Of a stretch of 64,000 nucleotides of DNA, positions 21,500-31,119 are shown in pieces. The notes under the pieces are model-generated. The model did not search any database, had not been told where the DNA came from, and saw only the letters and a program-made list of their open reading frames with translations. Position 1 is the stretch's first letter, and the number at the start of each line of letters is the position of its first letter. A program made the translations under genes and the position numbers. Origin of the DNA: Prorocentrum cordatum (taxonomy: Eukaryota > Sar > Dinophyceae > Prorocentrales > Prorocentraceae); contig CAUYUJ010009779.1 in the NCBI GenBank assembly GCA_963575745.1, positions 1,114,664 through 1,178,663 on the forward strand, given 5' to 3'.

Positions 21500-21735
21500 A
21501 GGCTTCCTGATGTGTGCTGGCACGTGCGCGGGCGCACCTGGCACACTCTGCGCGTGCCCCGGACGTGGCGCACCTGGCGCAGATGGAGCATGTGGCACTC
21601 ATGGCGCACGTAGACCACGTGGTGCATCTGGCGCACTAGGCGTGCCTGGCACGCTTGGGCCCCAGGGCTGCCTAGTGCACCTGGCGCGTGTGGCGCGCCT
21701 GGCAAGCGTGGCGCACCTCGCAGCGTCGCACACAT
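21500..21735 (+). repeat. Degenerate GGCGCACCT/GGCACG minisatellite
   Basis: Short units such as CTGGCGCA, TGTGGCGCG and CCTGGCACG recur through the stretch. Confidence 0.65.
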
Positions 21736-21739
21736 GAGG

Positions 21740-22250
21740 TCAGATCTGTTTCCCAATAGCTGCCTTATCATAGACGACCACTGACCATGCTGAGGCACCG
21801 GTGCTACTTATGTGTTGGGAGGGCGGGTGGGAGTGAGCGACACCGCTTGCCAGGAGGGAGAGTGTCTTAATCCCTATCCCTACCCCTATCCCGATCCCCC
21901 TATCGTGGCCCCCAGCGGGACCCCCATTGATGTCCACATTGCGATTGTGCAGAACTGCGTTGGGCCTTCTGCCGCAATTGTGACATTTCGTGTCACTGTG
22001 CCCCACTCCTTCGTTGCCTCGACTGCGCCTCCAAACATCGCACGGCGGGTCCTCGCTGAGCCGGTCTACCCCGCAGCCAAGGTTGAGGATCCGTCTGGTA
22101 CGGTCCTGGGGCATCGCGCAACATCTGGGACAAAAACAAGCGTGTGCGGCAGATGGGCTCGAGGGGTGTCACAAAGTTGCTGCCGCCGTCGGCGCGAACA
22201 GCCTCAGATCGAACCGATGGGATGATTGCCCGACCTGTCGGCCAATCGTC
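21740..22250. other. No recognised gene
   Basis: Unremarkable sequence apart from a short CCCTAT-rich run near 21870-21900. Confidence 0.35.
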
Positions 22251-22253
22251 GGC

Positions 22254-22412
22254 GGTGGGCAAACCTCCCTTTAGTAAACCTCCCCTTAGCGACAACGACC
22301 TGGGACCGAAACCGACGGGCCTGGACCCGCAAGAATGACGGCCGCGAGGCCCTCTCGCGAACCGAAAACTGCCAATTCCTTAGAGGAGGTCTGCCCACCT
22401 CCGAAATCGGCA
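22254..22412 (-). mobile_element. Family D element
   Basis: GTGGGCAAACCTCCCTTTAG start and GAGGTCTGCCCACCTCCG end, interior GGCCCTCTCGCGAACCGAAA. Closest to the copy at 60749-60917. Confidence 0.75.
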
Positions 22413-22639
22413 AGGCCATCGAGCCGCCACAGACCCAGTGAGAACGACGAGCAACTGCGGCAGCAGCAGCGGCAAGAGGGTGCGAGTCGCCCGTGCGCCT
22501 CGCACAGGCTGATGTACGATGCGCGCCTTCACGGAGGCGCGGAAGACCATGGACAACGTACAATCGGTACCCCAAGTAAAGAGAGCCGAACTCTATACAC
22601 CGACGCCTTTGTCTGGCCTCACACAAAATCTCACACAGG

Positions 22640-22808
22640 AAAGCGGATCCTGGTGTCTACGGGATCCTGGTGTATACATTCTTCGTTGTTTACAAGGAAA
22701 AAAGTATACACCACACCACCCCGACGTCGTCCCCGACCCACAAAAAAGTCCTGGGATTGAGAAACCACCCGCCACTGGTAATGTATATGCTCCAGTTCCC
22801 GACCAAGG
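22640..22808 (-). mobile_element. Family L element
   Basis: Two GGATCCTGGTGT blocks near the left end and CCGCCACTGGTAATGTATAT near the right, as in 14005-14190. Confidence 0.65.
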
Positions 22809-22809
22809 G

Positions 22810-24530
22810 TCTCGGATTCCGGAAGCACTCCAGCAGACAATTGCGGACACACCAGGCGGAAACATGCACAATAGCATGTGGCAAACTCTGGGCTTTGTGC
22901 AAATATTGGCGGGGGATGGCCTTCGATTCCGCGTCCCCCAAGCCGTATCAGACTGGATCGAACCGACAGGCAACGTGTGAGCGAGCCAGTGTGATCTGTC
23001 GCGCGATGGAACCCTTCACCGCTGACGCAGAGATGTGGCACAATGGTTAAGCAGTAAATTTACAAGTATCAGCCAGCGCGCTTTGCAGCGGCAAACGTGA
23101 CCCAAGTACTTAGTGCAATCCTGATGTCTGCCCGTCCTTGCGAAACTCTGACAGCCGACCCGCGCAGGGTGTCCTTGAAGCGCAGAATGATCGACACAAG
23201 ATATTGCTTCTGTGAGCTTCCCACGAAATTTACGACTCTAGCGACAGAGTGGGGCAGGGAGAGATTCATACAAAACGTTCCCAAGATTTGACAATCTGAT
23301 CCCCCAATTTGGCTCTGGTCGGTCCAAGAGGTTCCAAGTTGCTCCAGAAGCACACGATGCGTTTCAACGCGCTTGGCTTCTCACTGTCAACGGCCCACGA
23401 CGGCCACCTTGGACAACGCTACGGCGGCAGAAAATAGCCTCTGGCCCCAATGCAGCCCCAAGGTTAACTCTTCCTCCTCCTCCTCCTCATCCTTCATCTC
23501 TTCCTCCTGCGAAAAGTAAATTAACTCGAAGGGTTTCCCCTTCCCTTTGTTCCCTTCCCCGGCCGGGGGGGGGGGTCCCGAGGGAAGCCCGGGGGCTCCT
23601 CCCCCTCCTTCTCCTCCTCCTCCTCCTCCTCCTCCTCCTCATCCGCCTCCTCCTCCTCCTCCTCACGCACTTCCTCCGCCTACCCTGTCACGTTGTCCTT
23701 TAGATCCTTCCTGTGATCATCACACATCCCGTCGCCATCGACGGCCAAAACCTTCAGGGTCGGCGGCACCGGCCGTAAGGCCTTCACAATAGCCTCTGGA
23801 TGGCCCCAATGCAGCCCCAACGTTGACCCACGAATTCAAAAATGGCTCCAATACCGCCCTTACGCCGATCAAAACGGCTCAAGCCGAGCCAGAGTCGGCA
23901 AACAACTCCTGCCATGTGAGCTCAACAAAAAAACAAAGAACAAACAACAGAACGACGATGAGAACTCAGAAACACATGAGACGGAAATTGTGCCGACGAG
24001 TGCAGAATGACCAGAGATGGCGCCAATCAAGCTCACCTAGCCCTGCACATCATCTCGAATATTCTGCCAACGACGATGACAATGCGCAGCGCGCGCAGCT
24101 GATATCATGCTCTTTCTGCGCACAACCACGACGAAGCCGCGGCACCGAGCCCAGTCACAGTGCTCGGACCAAGGGACAGTCAGCGCAAGGCCGTGAAACA
24201 CTCCACTCACTCCTGCGAGAACGGCACCTGTGGGCTGTGGGCGGCGCTCTTCCACTACAAGTCGTCTAGACTGCCTCAATCTCATCTCCTGTGTCTTCAC
24301 ATAAACAGCGACATAAACGTGTACTAGCGTAGACAGAAAATCGCAATCGCACCTCTATAGCGATCCCGTGGATGACTCATACGCAACACAATCGGAATCC
24401 ATCGCTCATTCTCAAAACAGCTTGCTGAACGGGGTGCTGCTGTGATCCTCGCTAGTTCCAATCGGGGGGCAAGTGCGCAATGCCATGTACATGAGATTTG
24501 GTGGTCCGGGCAATGTCGCCTGAGACGCTC
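22810..24530. other. No recognised gene; TCC tracts near 23.6 kb
   Basis: Contains (TCC)n at about 23605-23670 and a direct repeat ATAGCCTCTGG...CCCCAATGCAGCCCCAA at about 23434-23463 and 23791-23820. No conserved coding motif was found. Confidence 0.4.
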
Positions 24531-24538
24531 AGGCAAAA

Positions 24539-24734
24539 TCGGGCCGGGCGAAAGGGGGGGATAACAAAGGGGGGGTTGAGAACCAGCTCACGTAGCTGAT
24601 TTTCCCGGCGCCTCCCAGGGCTGGGAGGCGCCCATGTATGGAGGAATGGGCGTGGCTGGGGGGCCGAAACCTGCTGCATGCAGCAGATTTCGTACCCCCT
24701 CCTTCTCCCTATCCCCCCCTTTCGTTCGGCCCGA
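24539..24734 (-). mobile_element. Family E element with 5-bp TSD CAAAA
   Basis: Arms TCGGGCCGGGCGAAAGGGG and CCCTTTCGTTCGGCCCGA. CAAAA abuts both ends (24534-24538 and 24735-24739). Confidence 0.85.
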
Positions 24735-24760
24735 CAAAACGGCGTCGACCTCTCCTATTT

Positions 24761-24955
24761 TCGGGAGCGGAAAAGAGGGGGGCATCCAAGAGGGGGGGGG
24801 TGCAAATCATGACCGGCGACATGTGCGCGGCCCAGCGGGGGGGCCAGGGATGTAGTAACATAAGAAGAGGCGCCATGGAAGCTGGGGAAAAATCACGGCA
24901 CGCGCCATGATATCCACCCCCCCCTAGTCCTCACCCCCCTCTTTGCCGCCCCCGA
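24761..24955 (-). mobile_element. Family F element
   Basis: Arms TCGGGAGCGGAAAAGAGGGG and CCCCTCTTTGCCGCCCCCGA; interior GCAAATCATGACCGGCGACA and CGCGCCATGATATCCACC. No clear target duplication at this copy. Confidence 0.75.
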
Positions 24956-25024
24956 GTAGGGGGACGGGCCCGACTCAACCCGAGAGCCCGGAAGGGGCCG
25001 CCACAGGCCGGGCCCGCTCTCTGG

Positions 25025-25560
25025 CCGGGCCGCCGACGGGTCCTCCCTCTCCTCCTCGCCCTCCTCCCTCTCCTCCTCGTCCTCGTCCTCCTCCTCCTCC
25101 TCCTCGTCCTCCTCCTCTTTTCCGCCCCCGAATTATTTGAGTGGGAGGGGCAGGGAGAGGCAGGCCCATGGGGAGAGACGGGAGGAGGCTGGTGCCCCTC
25201 CGACGGGCGACGGCGCCCCAGGTGGCACAGGACAGGACAAGGAGGAGGAGGAGGAGGAGGAGGAGGAGGAGGAGGACAAGGAGGAGGAGGAGGAGGAGGA
25301 GGAGGAGGAGGATGGGGAGGTAGGGAGGAGGGGAGGAGGTGAGGAGAGACGGAGGGGAGGAGGAGGGAGGAGGAGAGAAGGAGGAGAAAGCAGGAGGAGG
25401 ATGGAGAGGAGAGTAGGAAGCGGTGAGTAGGAAGAGGAGGGTGAGGAGGACGAGGCGGAGTGGATGAGGAGACACGAGGAGAGGAGGAGGAGGACAGAGG
25501 AGGAGGAGGAGCAGGAAGGGGGAGGAGGAGGCGGACAGTGAGGGCGGAGGAGAGGAGGTG
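25025..25560 (+). repeat. TCC array followed by GGA array
   Basis: 25025-25125 is pyrimidine-rich (TCC)n and 25235-25560 purine-rich (GGA)n, so the two halves could pair as an imperfect foldback. Confidence 0.85.
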
Positions 25561-25756
25561 GCGGCAGATGAATACTCAGCACATTAGCTCCACGTGCCAA
25601 CGGACGTAGGCCTCTGCCTGGTCGACGGCTGGACCATTTTCACTTTTGTGTTTGGGCTAGAACTTTTTCGCCCGAATCTTCGAACGGGGAGGTTGGAGGG
25701 GGGGACTGGCGGATTTATGTATATATACACATAGAGATTGAGGAGAGGCTGTCCCA

Positions 25757-25915
25757 AGATGGGGTCCGGGTGGATGGGGTCGGAGGATCGAGTCGCATCG
25801 CCATTGCATCGCACAAGCATCTAGGATACATCGGCGACGTGGGCTCCACATCGAGCCGCATCGCCGATGCATCGGCGATGTGCATCTGCGATGCGGAGCC
25901 ATCCACCGACCCCAT
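25757..25915 (-). mobile_element. Family P element with GCATCGGCGATGC core
   Basis: Ends GATGGGGTCGGAGGATCG and CCGACCCCATC. The middle holds repeated GCATCGCCGATG/GCATCGGCGAT palindromes. Related to 42842-43060, same orientation. Confidence 0.65.
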
Positions 25916-25919
25916 CCAG

Positions 25920-26730
25920 CCCTGTATGGGGTGCCTGCAGAAGAGCGGGGGGAGAAGGAGACGGGAGGAGCGGCACCGACTACCCCCTCCGCACACACTC
26001 CTCTCGGCCAGTCGTTCGGAACACAGCGGCCAGACAGGTCACAACCGAACCAAGCAAGAGAGAGAGCAAGGCAAAGAAGAGCAGGCGGGGGGGGAAGGGA
26101 GATCACCAACGTCACTGCTGCCCATTTCGTCCTCCCCGTCCTCATCCTCGCTTCTCCTCCTTCCTCGCTTCCTCTCGGGGCGGGCGAAAAGGGGGGGTCG
26201 GCAGAGAGGATTGAGGAGGGAGAGGAGGAGCGAGGAGGAGGATGAGCGAGGAGGGGGAGAAGGCAGAGGAGGAGGAGGAGGAGGAGGAGGAGGAGGAGGA
26301 GGAGGTGCGTGCAGCACATGTCGCACCGCCCCATGTCCCTGCCCCGCCCTCTCGCCAAAGCAGACCCCCCTCTTAGGACGCAACTACTGGGAGGTTTTCG
26401 TCGGAAAGGGGGATGAAACCCTACTTGGGAGCTATTACGCCAGAATGGGCCTCGGATCAAGCGGGACTAGCCCAGATTCGGCGGGATCACACGGGATTAA
26501 GCCAGATTAAGCGGGATTAAGCAGGACTTCGGACCAGTGCAAAATCAGAATTAAACCTCCCAAGAGCTGCATCCCAAACCTCGTCGGCATTCCGCGCGTA
26601 AGCTTTTGCCCCCGCGGGCGGGCGAGGACGCTCCCCGAAGGTCGGCGCTGTAGTGCCACAGCACTACCTCTCCCGGGCGCGAGGGCGCGCCCACCCTAGA
26701 ATTGGTGGCGCGCATGAAGGGAGGAGGAGG
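25920..26730. other. No confident gene; short GGA tract and a GGATTAAGC cluster
   Basis: (GGA)n at 26266-26303. AAGCGGGATTAAGCAGG-type 10-bp units recur at 26455-26530. A minus-strand segment near 26600-26710 (MRATNSRVG, EVVLWHYS) might be a later exon of the glycosyltransferase but cannot be supported. Confidence 0.3.
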
Positions 26731-26830
26731 NNNNNNNNNNNNNNNNNNNNNNNNNNNNNNNNNNNNNNNNNNNNNNNNNNNNNNNNNNNNNNNNNNNNNN
26801 NNNNNNNNNNNNNNNNNNNNNNNNNNNNNN
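26731..26830. other. Assembly gap, 100 N
   Basis: Run of N flanked on the left by a GGA tract and on the right, after a short unique piece, by a TCC tract, so the gap probably lies in a microsatellite or foldback. Confidence 0.99.
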
Positions 26831-26949
26831 CGCCACCCCCTGAAAATCGTTATCCTCCTCCTCCTCCTCATCCTCCTCCTCCTCCTCCTCTCCTCCTCCC
26901 TCTCTCTCCTCTGTCCTCTCTCCTCCGTCCTCTCGCACGTTTGCCTCGG

Positions 26950-27206
26950 CGGGCGGTGGGGTCTCACCAGACCGCTTCTGGTAGTCCCCAAACGTGGTGG
27001 TGACAACACCTGGCGGTGAGTCTCGGGCGATTCGGTGCCACCACCCGGTTTGGGGACTCGTGCGGTTTTCCGAAGACGTCCCGGGCACTGGTGGGTCCAG
27101 GAGTCACAACACCCGGTGGTGACCCCGCGTCCCCAAACCAAGCGGTGTCCTTTCTGGGGATTCCAGGTCGCCACCTGGTATCTCACCACCCGGTTTGGGG
27201 GTTCCC
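26950..27206. mobile_element. Two adjacent hairpins with CACCACCCGGTTTGGGG arms
   Basis: GTCCCCAAACGTGGTGGTGAC (26985-27005) is inverted at CCACCACCCGGTTTGGGGAC (27042-27061). A second pair, GGTGGTGACC...CCCCAAACC (27113-27139) and CACCACCCGGTTTGGGGG (27185-27202), follows. Confidence 0.6.
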
Positions 27207-27306
27207 AACGCTTGGCGGCCCCGAGCCTCGCGTGCGCGAACATGCGATTGCACCGGAGGACGCTGCCGTGCTGCTCGAGGTGGCGGCAGGTGAAGTCGTA
27301 GTCCTC
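27207..27306 (-). CDS. Glycosyltransferase gene, exon 3 (GREB1/TAGT-like)
   Basis: Reads EDYDFTCRHLEQHGSVLRCN then RMFAHAR in frame. Removing the intron at 27307-27475 restores SLK/EDYDFTC. From memory of the GREB1-like / TET-associated glycosyltransferase (TAGT) family, a LKEDYDFT motif followed by a CNR(M/L)F segment comes downstream of the nucleotide-sugar-binding Asp motif, so this belongs with the exon at 30069-30862. A GC donor is possible at 27226 (CACGCGAG/GC); otherwise the exon runs into the hairpin at 27202. The remaining C-terminus was not found and may fall beyond the assembly gap. Confidence 0.6.
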
Positions 27307-27475
27307 CTTGAACGGGAACTGGGGCACACAAACAAATACACATAACAGGATTCCCCATATTTTCCTATATTTTCTGGGTGTTTGTCTTCCCCCCCATTTC
27401 CCATATTTTCGCATATTTTCCTTGGAATCGACGATTCATTGTGTCTGTGTTTCTTATGTTTTTCCCTCCTGACTC
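27307..27475 (-). mobile_element. Family B introner acting as an intron of the glycosyltransferase gene
   Basis: 169 nt. The minus strand reads CTGAAG/GAGTCAGGAGGG at the donor and CCCGTTCAAG/GAGGACTAC at the acceptor. AAGGAG is duplicated at the two ends, as expected of a target-site duplication supplying both splice sites. The donor is GA, a non-canonical type reported in dinoflagellates. The reading frame is continuous after removal. Confidence 0.75.
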
Positions 27476-27538
27476 CTTCAGGGACATGGCGGTGTCGAAC
27501 CGGCACGTCGAGGCGGGCTCCGCCACGAAGAAGTGCGC
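27476..27538 (-). CDS. Glycosyltransferase gene, exon 2 (core part)
   Basis: Reads AHFFVAEPASTCRFDTAM then SLK, ending at the GA donor. HFFV, the CRFDTxM motif and LK directly before EDYDFT fit the GREB1/TAGT-like family as I recall it. The frame is open further upstream to about 27575 (HLLAPQRP), but no AG acceptor is obvious, so the 5' boundary is uncertain. It should follow HFILGD of the exon ending near 30069. Confidence 0.6.
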
Positions 27539-27584
27539 CGGCCGTTGCGGGGCCAGTAGATGTGTGCGAAACCGCCCCCCCCAC

Positions 27585-27735
27585 GGATCCCACCGAACGG
27601 AGCGCGTAGTTCTTCGATGCGCGCCGGACACCCTCCCTGGCGCGCAGAGCGCGCCAGTGGCGGCGCTGGAGGCGCCGCCAGAGGGGCCCAGCACAGAATC
27701 CAAGAAATCCGCGCGGAGCTCCGAACATTGCTTCT
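27585..27735. mobile_element. Family J hairpin
   Basis: CTGGCGCGCAGAGCGCGCCAG core with GGCGGCGCTGGAGGCGCC and outer CCAAGAAATCCGCGCGGAG. It lies in the inferred intron between exons 1 and 2. Confidence 0.6.
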
Positions 27736-27754
27736 TCAGTGAATGAGTGCACAC

Positions 27755-27930
27755 AGGTACCCGTCAGCAGGAAGAGGTATGCGGAAACATGAAGTGGGAA
27801 GGCGGATCAAGCAGACTGGGTCCGGGCCAGCCCAGACAATAAGAAACAACTGCATGATGAGTTGGTGCTTGAGGTAGGAAAGCGCTTGAAGTAGATCGGG
27901 ATCTGGAAATCCAGAAATACCCAGACATTT
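27755..27930 (-). mobile_element. Family Q element
   Basis: AAACATGAAGTGGGAAGGCG, TTGAAGTAGATCGGGATCTGG and ATCCAGAAATAC match 12915-13100 in order and orientation. Confidence 0.6.
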
Positions 27931-27932
27931 GA

Positions 27933-28158
27933 GCAGGAACCGACCGTCCCGGCATTCCTATAGTCCTACCACGACATAGAACCCAATAATGTTCTAAGAA
28001 CAAAAACCGTGTTCTTAGAACGTAAGACCCGATGCTATATAACAAGACAGACTCCGCCAGAAAGGTTCTAAGAACACTTCGTGCAAACCACCACAGGTTC
28101 TCAGAGCATGTCTTGGTAGGGCTTTAGGCGAGCCGGGACGCTTCGCCACTGCTTGATA
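27933..28158 (-). mobile_element. Family G element
   Basis: GAGCAGGAACCGACCGTCCC start, GTTCTAAGAAC palindromes, GGGACGCTTCGCCACTGCTT end. Confidence 0.75.
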
Positions 28159-28223
28159 CATCTGGCCGCGCCAGTTTTTGTTCGATGCGTGGGCCTCGGA
28201 AGTCTGGACCACGTCTCCTTGGG

Positions 28224-28440
28224 CGCCCGAGTTATCCGGGTAACTCAGGTCCGGGGTAACTCGGGTTTGGATTCCCGAGAAAGGAACCCGAGTTAGCCCT
28301 GACCCGAGTTACCCCTGATGATTCGGGGCCCTGGACGCCCGAGTTATCCGGGGTAACTCGGGTCCGGGGTAACTCGGATTCGGATTCCCGAAAAACGAAC
28401 CCGAGTTAACCCTGACCCGAGTTACCCCTGATGATTCGGG
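28224..28440 (+). repeat. Two tandem copies of an about 113-bp CCGAGTTA repeat
   Basis: GCCCGAGTTATCCGGG...GTTACCCCTGATGATTCGGG is present twice, at about 28226-28326 and 28339-28440. Each copy contains several inverted GGGTAACTCGG/CCGAGTTACCC motifs. Confidence 0.85.
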
Positions 28441-28647
28441 GCTCTGACTTATCGTCCCGAGCCGTTCTTTGCCGCTCCCGAGGCCCGGCGAGGGCCCCCA
28501 AGAGGCCGAAACGTGGTCCCCAAACCGCCCGCCTCGAGCTTGCTCGGAGCGTCGGCTGTCTGGGCAGCTGCTGGGGCCCAAATCCCCAGACACGCCTACT
28601 CTCACGGACCGGCGCGCACCTGGCGCAGGCCGCGGCGTGGCACTGGT

Positions 28648-28845
28648 CTTAAGTCGGGCCTGTCCCCCTACAGGGGGATGTTCGACGAAAAAACGAGAAA
28701 AACAAAAACTAAAAATACACCCAAAAAGGTCAAAGAAGACTAAGCAAATATGACCCAGACTACTTTGGGGATTCTTGTTTGACTATTTGGAGGGATCTTT
28801 TTTTATTTCGTCGAAATCCCCCTGTAGGGGGACACGCCCGACTTC
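28648..28845 (-). mobile_element. Family C element, longest copy
   Basis: AAGTCGGGCCTGTCCCCCTA start and TAGGGGGACACGCCCGACTT end form an inverted pair of about 27 bp that continues inward as GGATGTTCGACGAAAA / TTTCGTCGAAATCC. Confidence 0.8.
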
Positions 28846-28951
28846 ACACTGGTCCGCGCGCGCGCGCGAGGGCCGGCGGCCCCCGCCTCCGGTGGAGCCT
28901 CCCCAGGGAGCGCGGGGGTCGGAACGCGGTCGGACCCAGCGGCTGGTCCCA

Positions 28952-29215
28952 CAACCCTCGTCAAAATTAATCTCAAAATGTCTGACGTGGTTGAACTGCG
29001 TGTCGGAAGATCTGGGGCCGAGTATCGATGAGTGCGGGGTACTTGCATGCGCCGCCCCTCCAATGTCGGTCGATGTCAAACTTTCGAGTCAACTTCGGTC
29101 AGACTATCATTGCCCTCGCCCCGACATTGAAGGGGCGGCGTGTCGACATTGAGGGGCGCGCCGAAATCGAAATGACGTGCCAGCAACTTTTGAGGTTAAT
29201 TTTGACGAGGGTAGC
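28952..29215. mobile_element. TIR element, about 265 bp, arms about 28 bp
   Basis: ACCCTCGTCAAAATTAATCTC near 28960 is inverted as GAGGTTAATTTTGACGAGGGT near 29190. Copy number in the window is one. Confidence 0.7.
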
Positions 29216-29267
29216 AGGATGGCGTCCAGGGTCGTGCCCAGGGGGGGAGGCCGCCCGCGAGCCCTGC

Positions 29268-29380
29268 CCCACCCACCACCCCATGATGTCTAAGGAGGGA
29301 GAGGTGGGGTTCACTTCGCTGGGCACCCCCCGAGGGAAGGGGACCCCACCTCCCCCCTTAGACATCGTGGGTGGTGGGGC
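29268..29380. mobile_element. Hairpin, about 40-bp arms
   Basis: CACCACCCCATGATGTCTAAG is inverted as CTTAGACATCGTGGGTGGTG, and the inner AGGTGGGGTTCAC pairs with GGGGACCCCACCT. Confidence 0.75.
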
Positions 29381-29445
29381 AGTGTTCGCAGGAGGCCTCC
29401 TAGAGGAGGCCCCAAGACAGCCCAAGATCGTCCAAGATGGCCCAT

Positions 29446-29571
29446 CTTGCCATCGCTCGGACGTGCATTCCACGTGCAGTTGTCGGTGTTGCGCGCCTGT
29501 GTTTCGCAGGATGCCCAAAGGTGCTCCTCGATGGTCCTCGCCGAAAAAAGACGCACACGCCCGAGCGATGC
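29446..29571 (-). mobile_element. Family A introner
   Basis: 126 nt. Minus-strand donor CGTG/GCATCG at 29571 and acceptor GGCAAG at 29447-29446. It lies within the long intron of the glycosyltransferase gene. Confidence 0.7.
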
Positions 29572-29828
29572 CACGCCAATTGACTGGACAGAGGAACCCA
29601 ACGGGCCGAATAGCCTCGAAAGCTCGCGCAAGGGCCATAACAAAACGGAGGCGGGCTTGGTTGGGCTCCTCGGGCCCGAGGGTGGCCGAGAGAGGGCCAC
29701 AAACTAGGCACAGAGGGCCACGGCCCACTGGAGCATGCGGACACATGGTAAGGAAGATGCAATGGAATGCGCGAAGCTGCAGAACTACACAAGCCACATG
29801 ATGATTTGCCATTGACCCCCAACACAAC

Positions 29829-29871
29829 TCGCACGCACGCACACACACACACACATACACACACACACACT
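29829..29871 (+). repeat. CA microsatellite
   Basis: (CA)n with a CACATACACA interruption. Confidence 0.9.
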
Positions 29872-30068
29872 TCACGACAAGACTTCGAGATGACACTACA
29901 AAACCCAGCACAGCTTACCACTCACTCGCCCTCAGTATCATCACCCTCCTCGCCACTCTGCCTATCTTGCTGCGGTCACCGAACTCGCCGTCCTGTAATC
30001 ACAAACGGCGCGCGCCGTAACGCGTCAAACAGATCACAGAGTATACTGGCCGCTGTGCGGACGGGGCG

Positions 30069-30862
30069 TCAGCCTCGACAATCGCCCAAGATGAAGTGGT
30101 GCGTCGAGTACTCCTCCTGGCCCAGGCTCATCGACGCGTTCCGCGTTGGGAATACCCCGCCGAGGTGGGGCCGCGAGGGCGACGACCGCATCTTGGCCAG
30201 GATGAACTGGGCCGCCGCCAGAGGGGAGACGCACAGCCGCTTGGCTCCGCAGACGGCCGCGTTCGCCCTCTGGAAGCTGGTCTCGCCTCCGAAATCCTGC
30301 CGCTCCACGTCGAAGTACTCCCACTTCGAGATGTCGTCGGAGATCTGCACGCAGACCTGGCGCCTGGACTTGGCATCGTCCAAGGCCAGGTTCCTGGCAG
30401 GAGTCAGCTTGCCACCAACGACCGCGCTGAGGCCAAGGCTCTTGTAGGCTTGCAGACTCTCCGCGTCCACATACCAAGTCGGCTTAACCCCTACCGCATT
30501 GAAGTGGGCCTCCACCGTCATTATCCCCAGCTGCCCCTCGTCCGACGTGGCTCTGCGTGCTGAGATGACTGCGAAGTGAAAATGCTTGGCACCAAGCACG
30601 CGATTCCTCTCGTCAGTGGAGAGGCACCCGTCTAAGAACGCCTGGTCTGCCCCCGGTGGCACGAGCTGCTTCACCGACCGCAGGACGCCATTGAAACCAT
30701 CGCGGGCGGTCAGCTTTCGTCCGATGGTCTCCTCGATGGCCGTCGGGTAGCCACTGCGGTGGTAAAAGAACTTGCCCTCGGGAGACACCCACCCCAAATA
30801 CGTGCCCCCGCGGCCCGTGTTCTTGATGGCCTGGCCCCAGTCGTCGGGCAGCCAGCACCTGC
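30069..30862 (-). CDS. GREB1/TAGT-like glycosyltransferase, exon 1 seen (nucleotide-sugar-binding part)
   Basis: Frame starts after TTCGCAG/GTGCTGG and reads CWLPDDWGQAIKNTGRGGTY near the top, then KPTWYVDAESLQAYKSLGLS, VGGKLTPARNLALDDAK, VCVQISDDISKWEYFD, LAAAQFILAKMRSS and HHFILGD. In GT-A-like glycosyltransferases of the GREB1 / TET-associated (TAGT) type the xSDD motif coordinates the metal and nucleotide sugar; QISDDI fits. Codon-level coherence over about 260 residues and the continuation into HFFV...EDYDFT exons at 27.2-27.5 kb support a real gene. Proposed TAGT relatives glycosylate hydroxymethylated pyrimidines in DNA; that role here is inference only. The downstream end is uncertain (GC donor TTGG/GCGATT, or the stop at about 30066 if unspliced). 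No promoter was recognised. Confidence 0.7.
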
Positions 30863-30884
30863 GAACTCTTCAGGTCCGACCAGC

Positions 30885-31012
30885 CATAACTGGGGGAGCT
30901 GTGGTCCTTACCCCCCTGGGGGAACCCATCGCCTCGACGAGCTCTCGAGAAGGGTGTCGAAATCGATGGGTCCCCCAGGGGGGTAAGGACCATAGCTCCC
31001 CCAGTTGTGGCT
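30885..31012. mobile_element. Hairpin element with about 48-bp arms, just upstream of a splice acceptor
   Basis: CCATAACTGGGGGAGCTGTG at 30883-30902 is inverted as ATAGCTCCCCCAGTTGTGG near 30990-31010. The arms continue through GGTCCTTACCCCCCTGGGGG and its complement. It sits in the intron entering the glycosyltransferase exon. Confidence 0.8.
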
Positions 31013-31119
31013 CGCCTGCAGGTAGAGCGCACAATCCCAGACCCCCCGACGTCACTATTCTGCCAACAGCGTGCGCCCCCGCAGGCCTCGACCCTCTCGC
31101 CTGGCCCGGCTTTTCATCC

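Noticed and set aside
23031-23060. A-box-like TGGCACAATGG
   Set aside because: Matches the tRNA A-box consensus, but no B box (GGTTCRA) follows within 30-60 nt and no cloverleaf forms.
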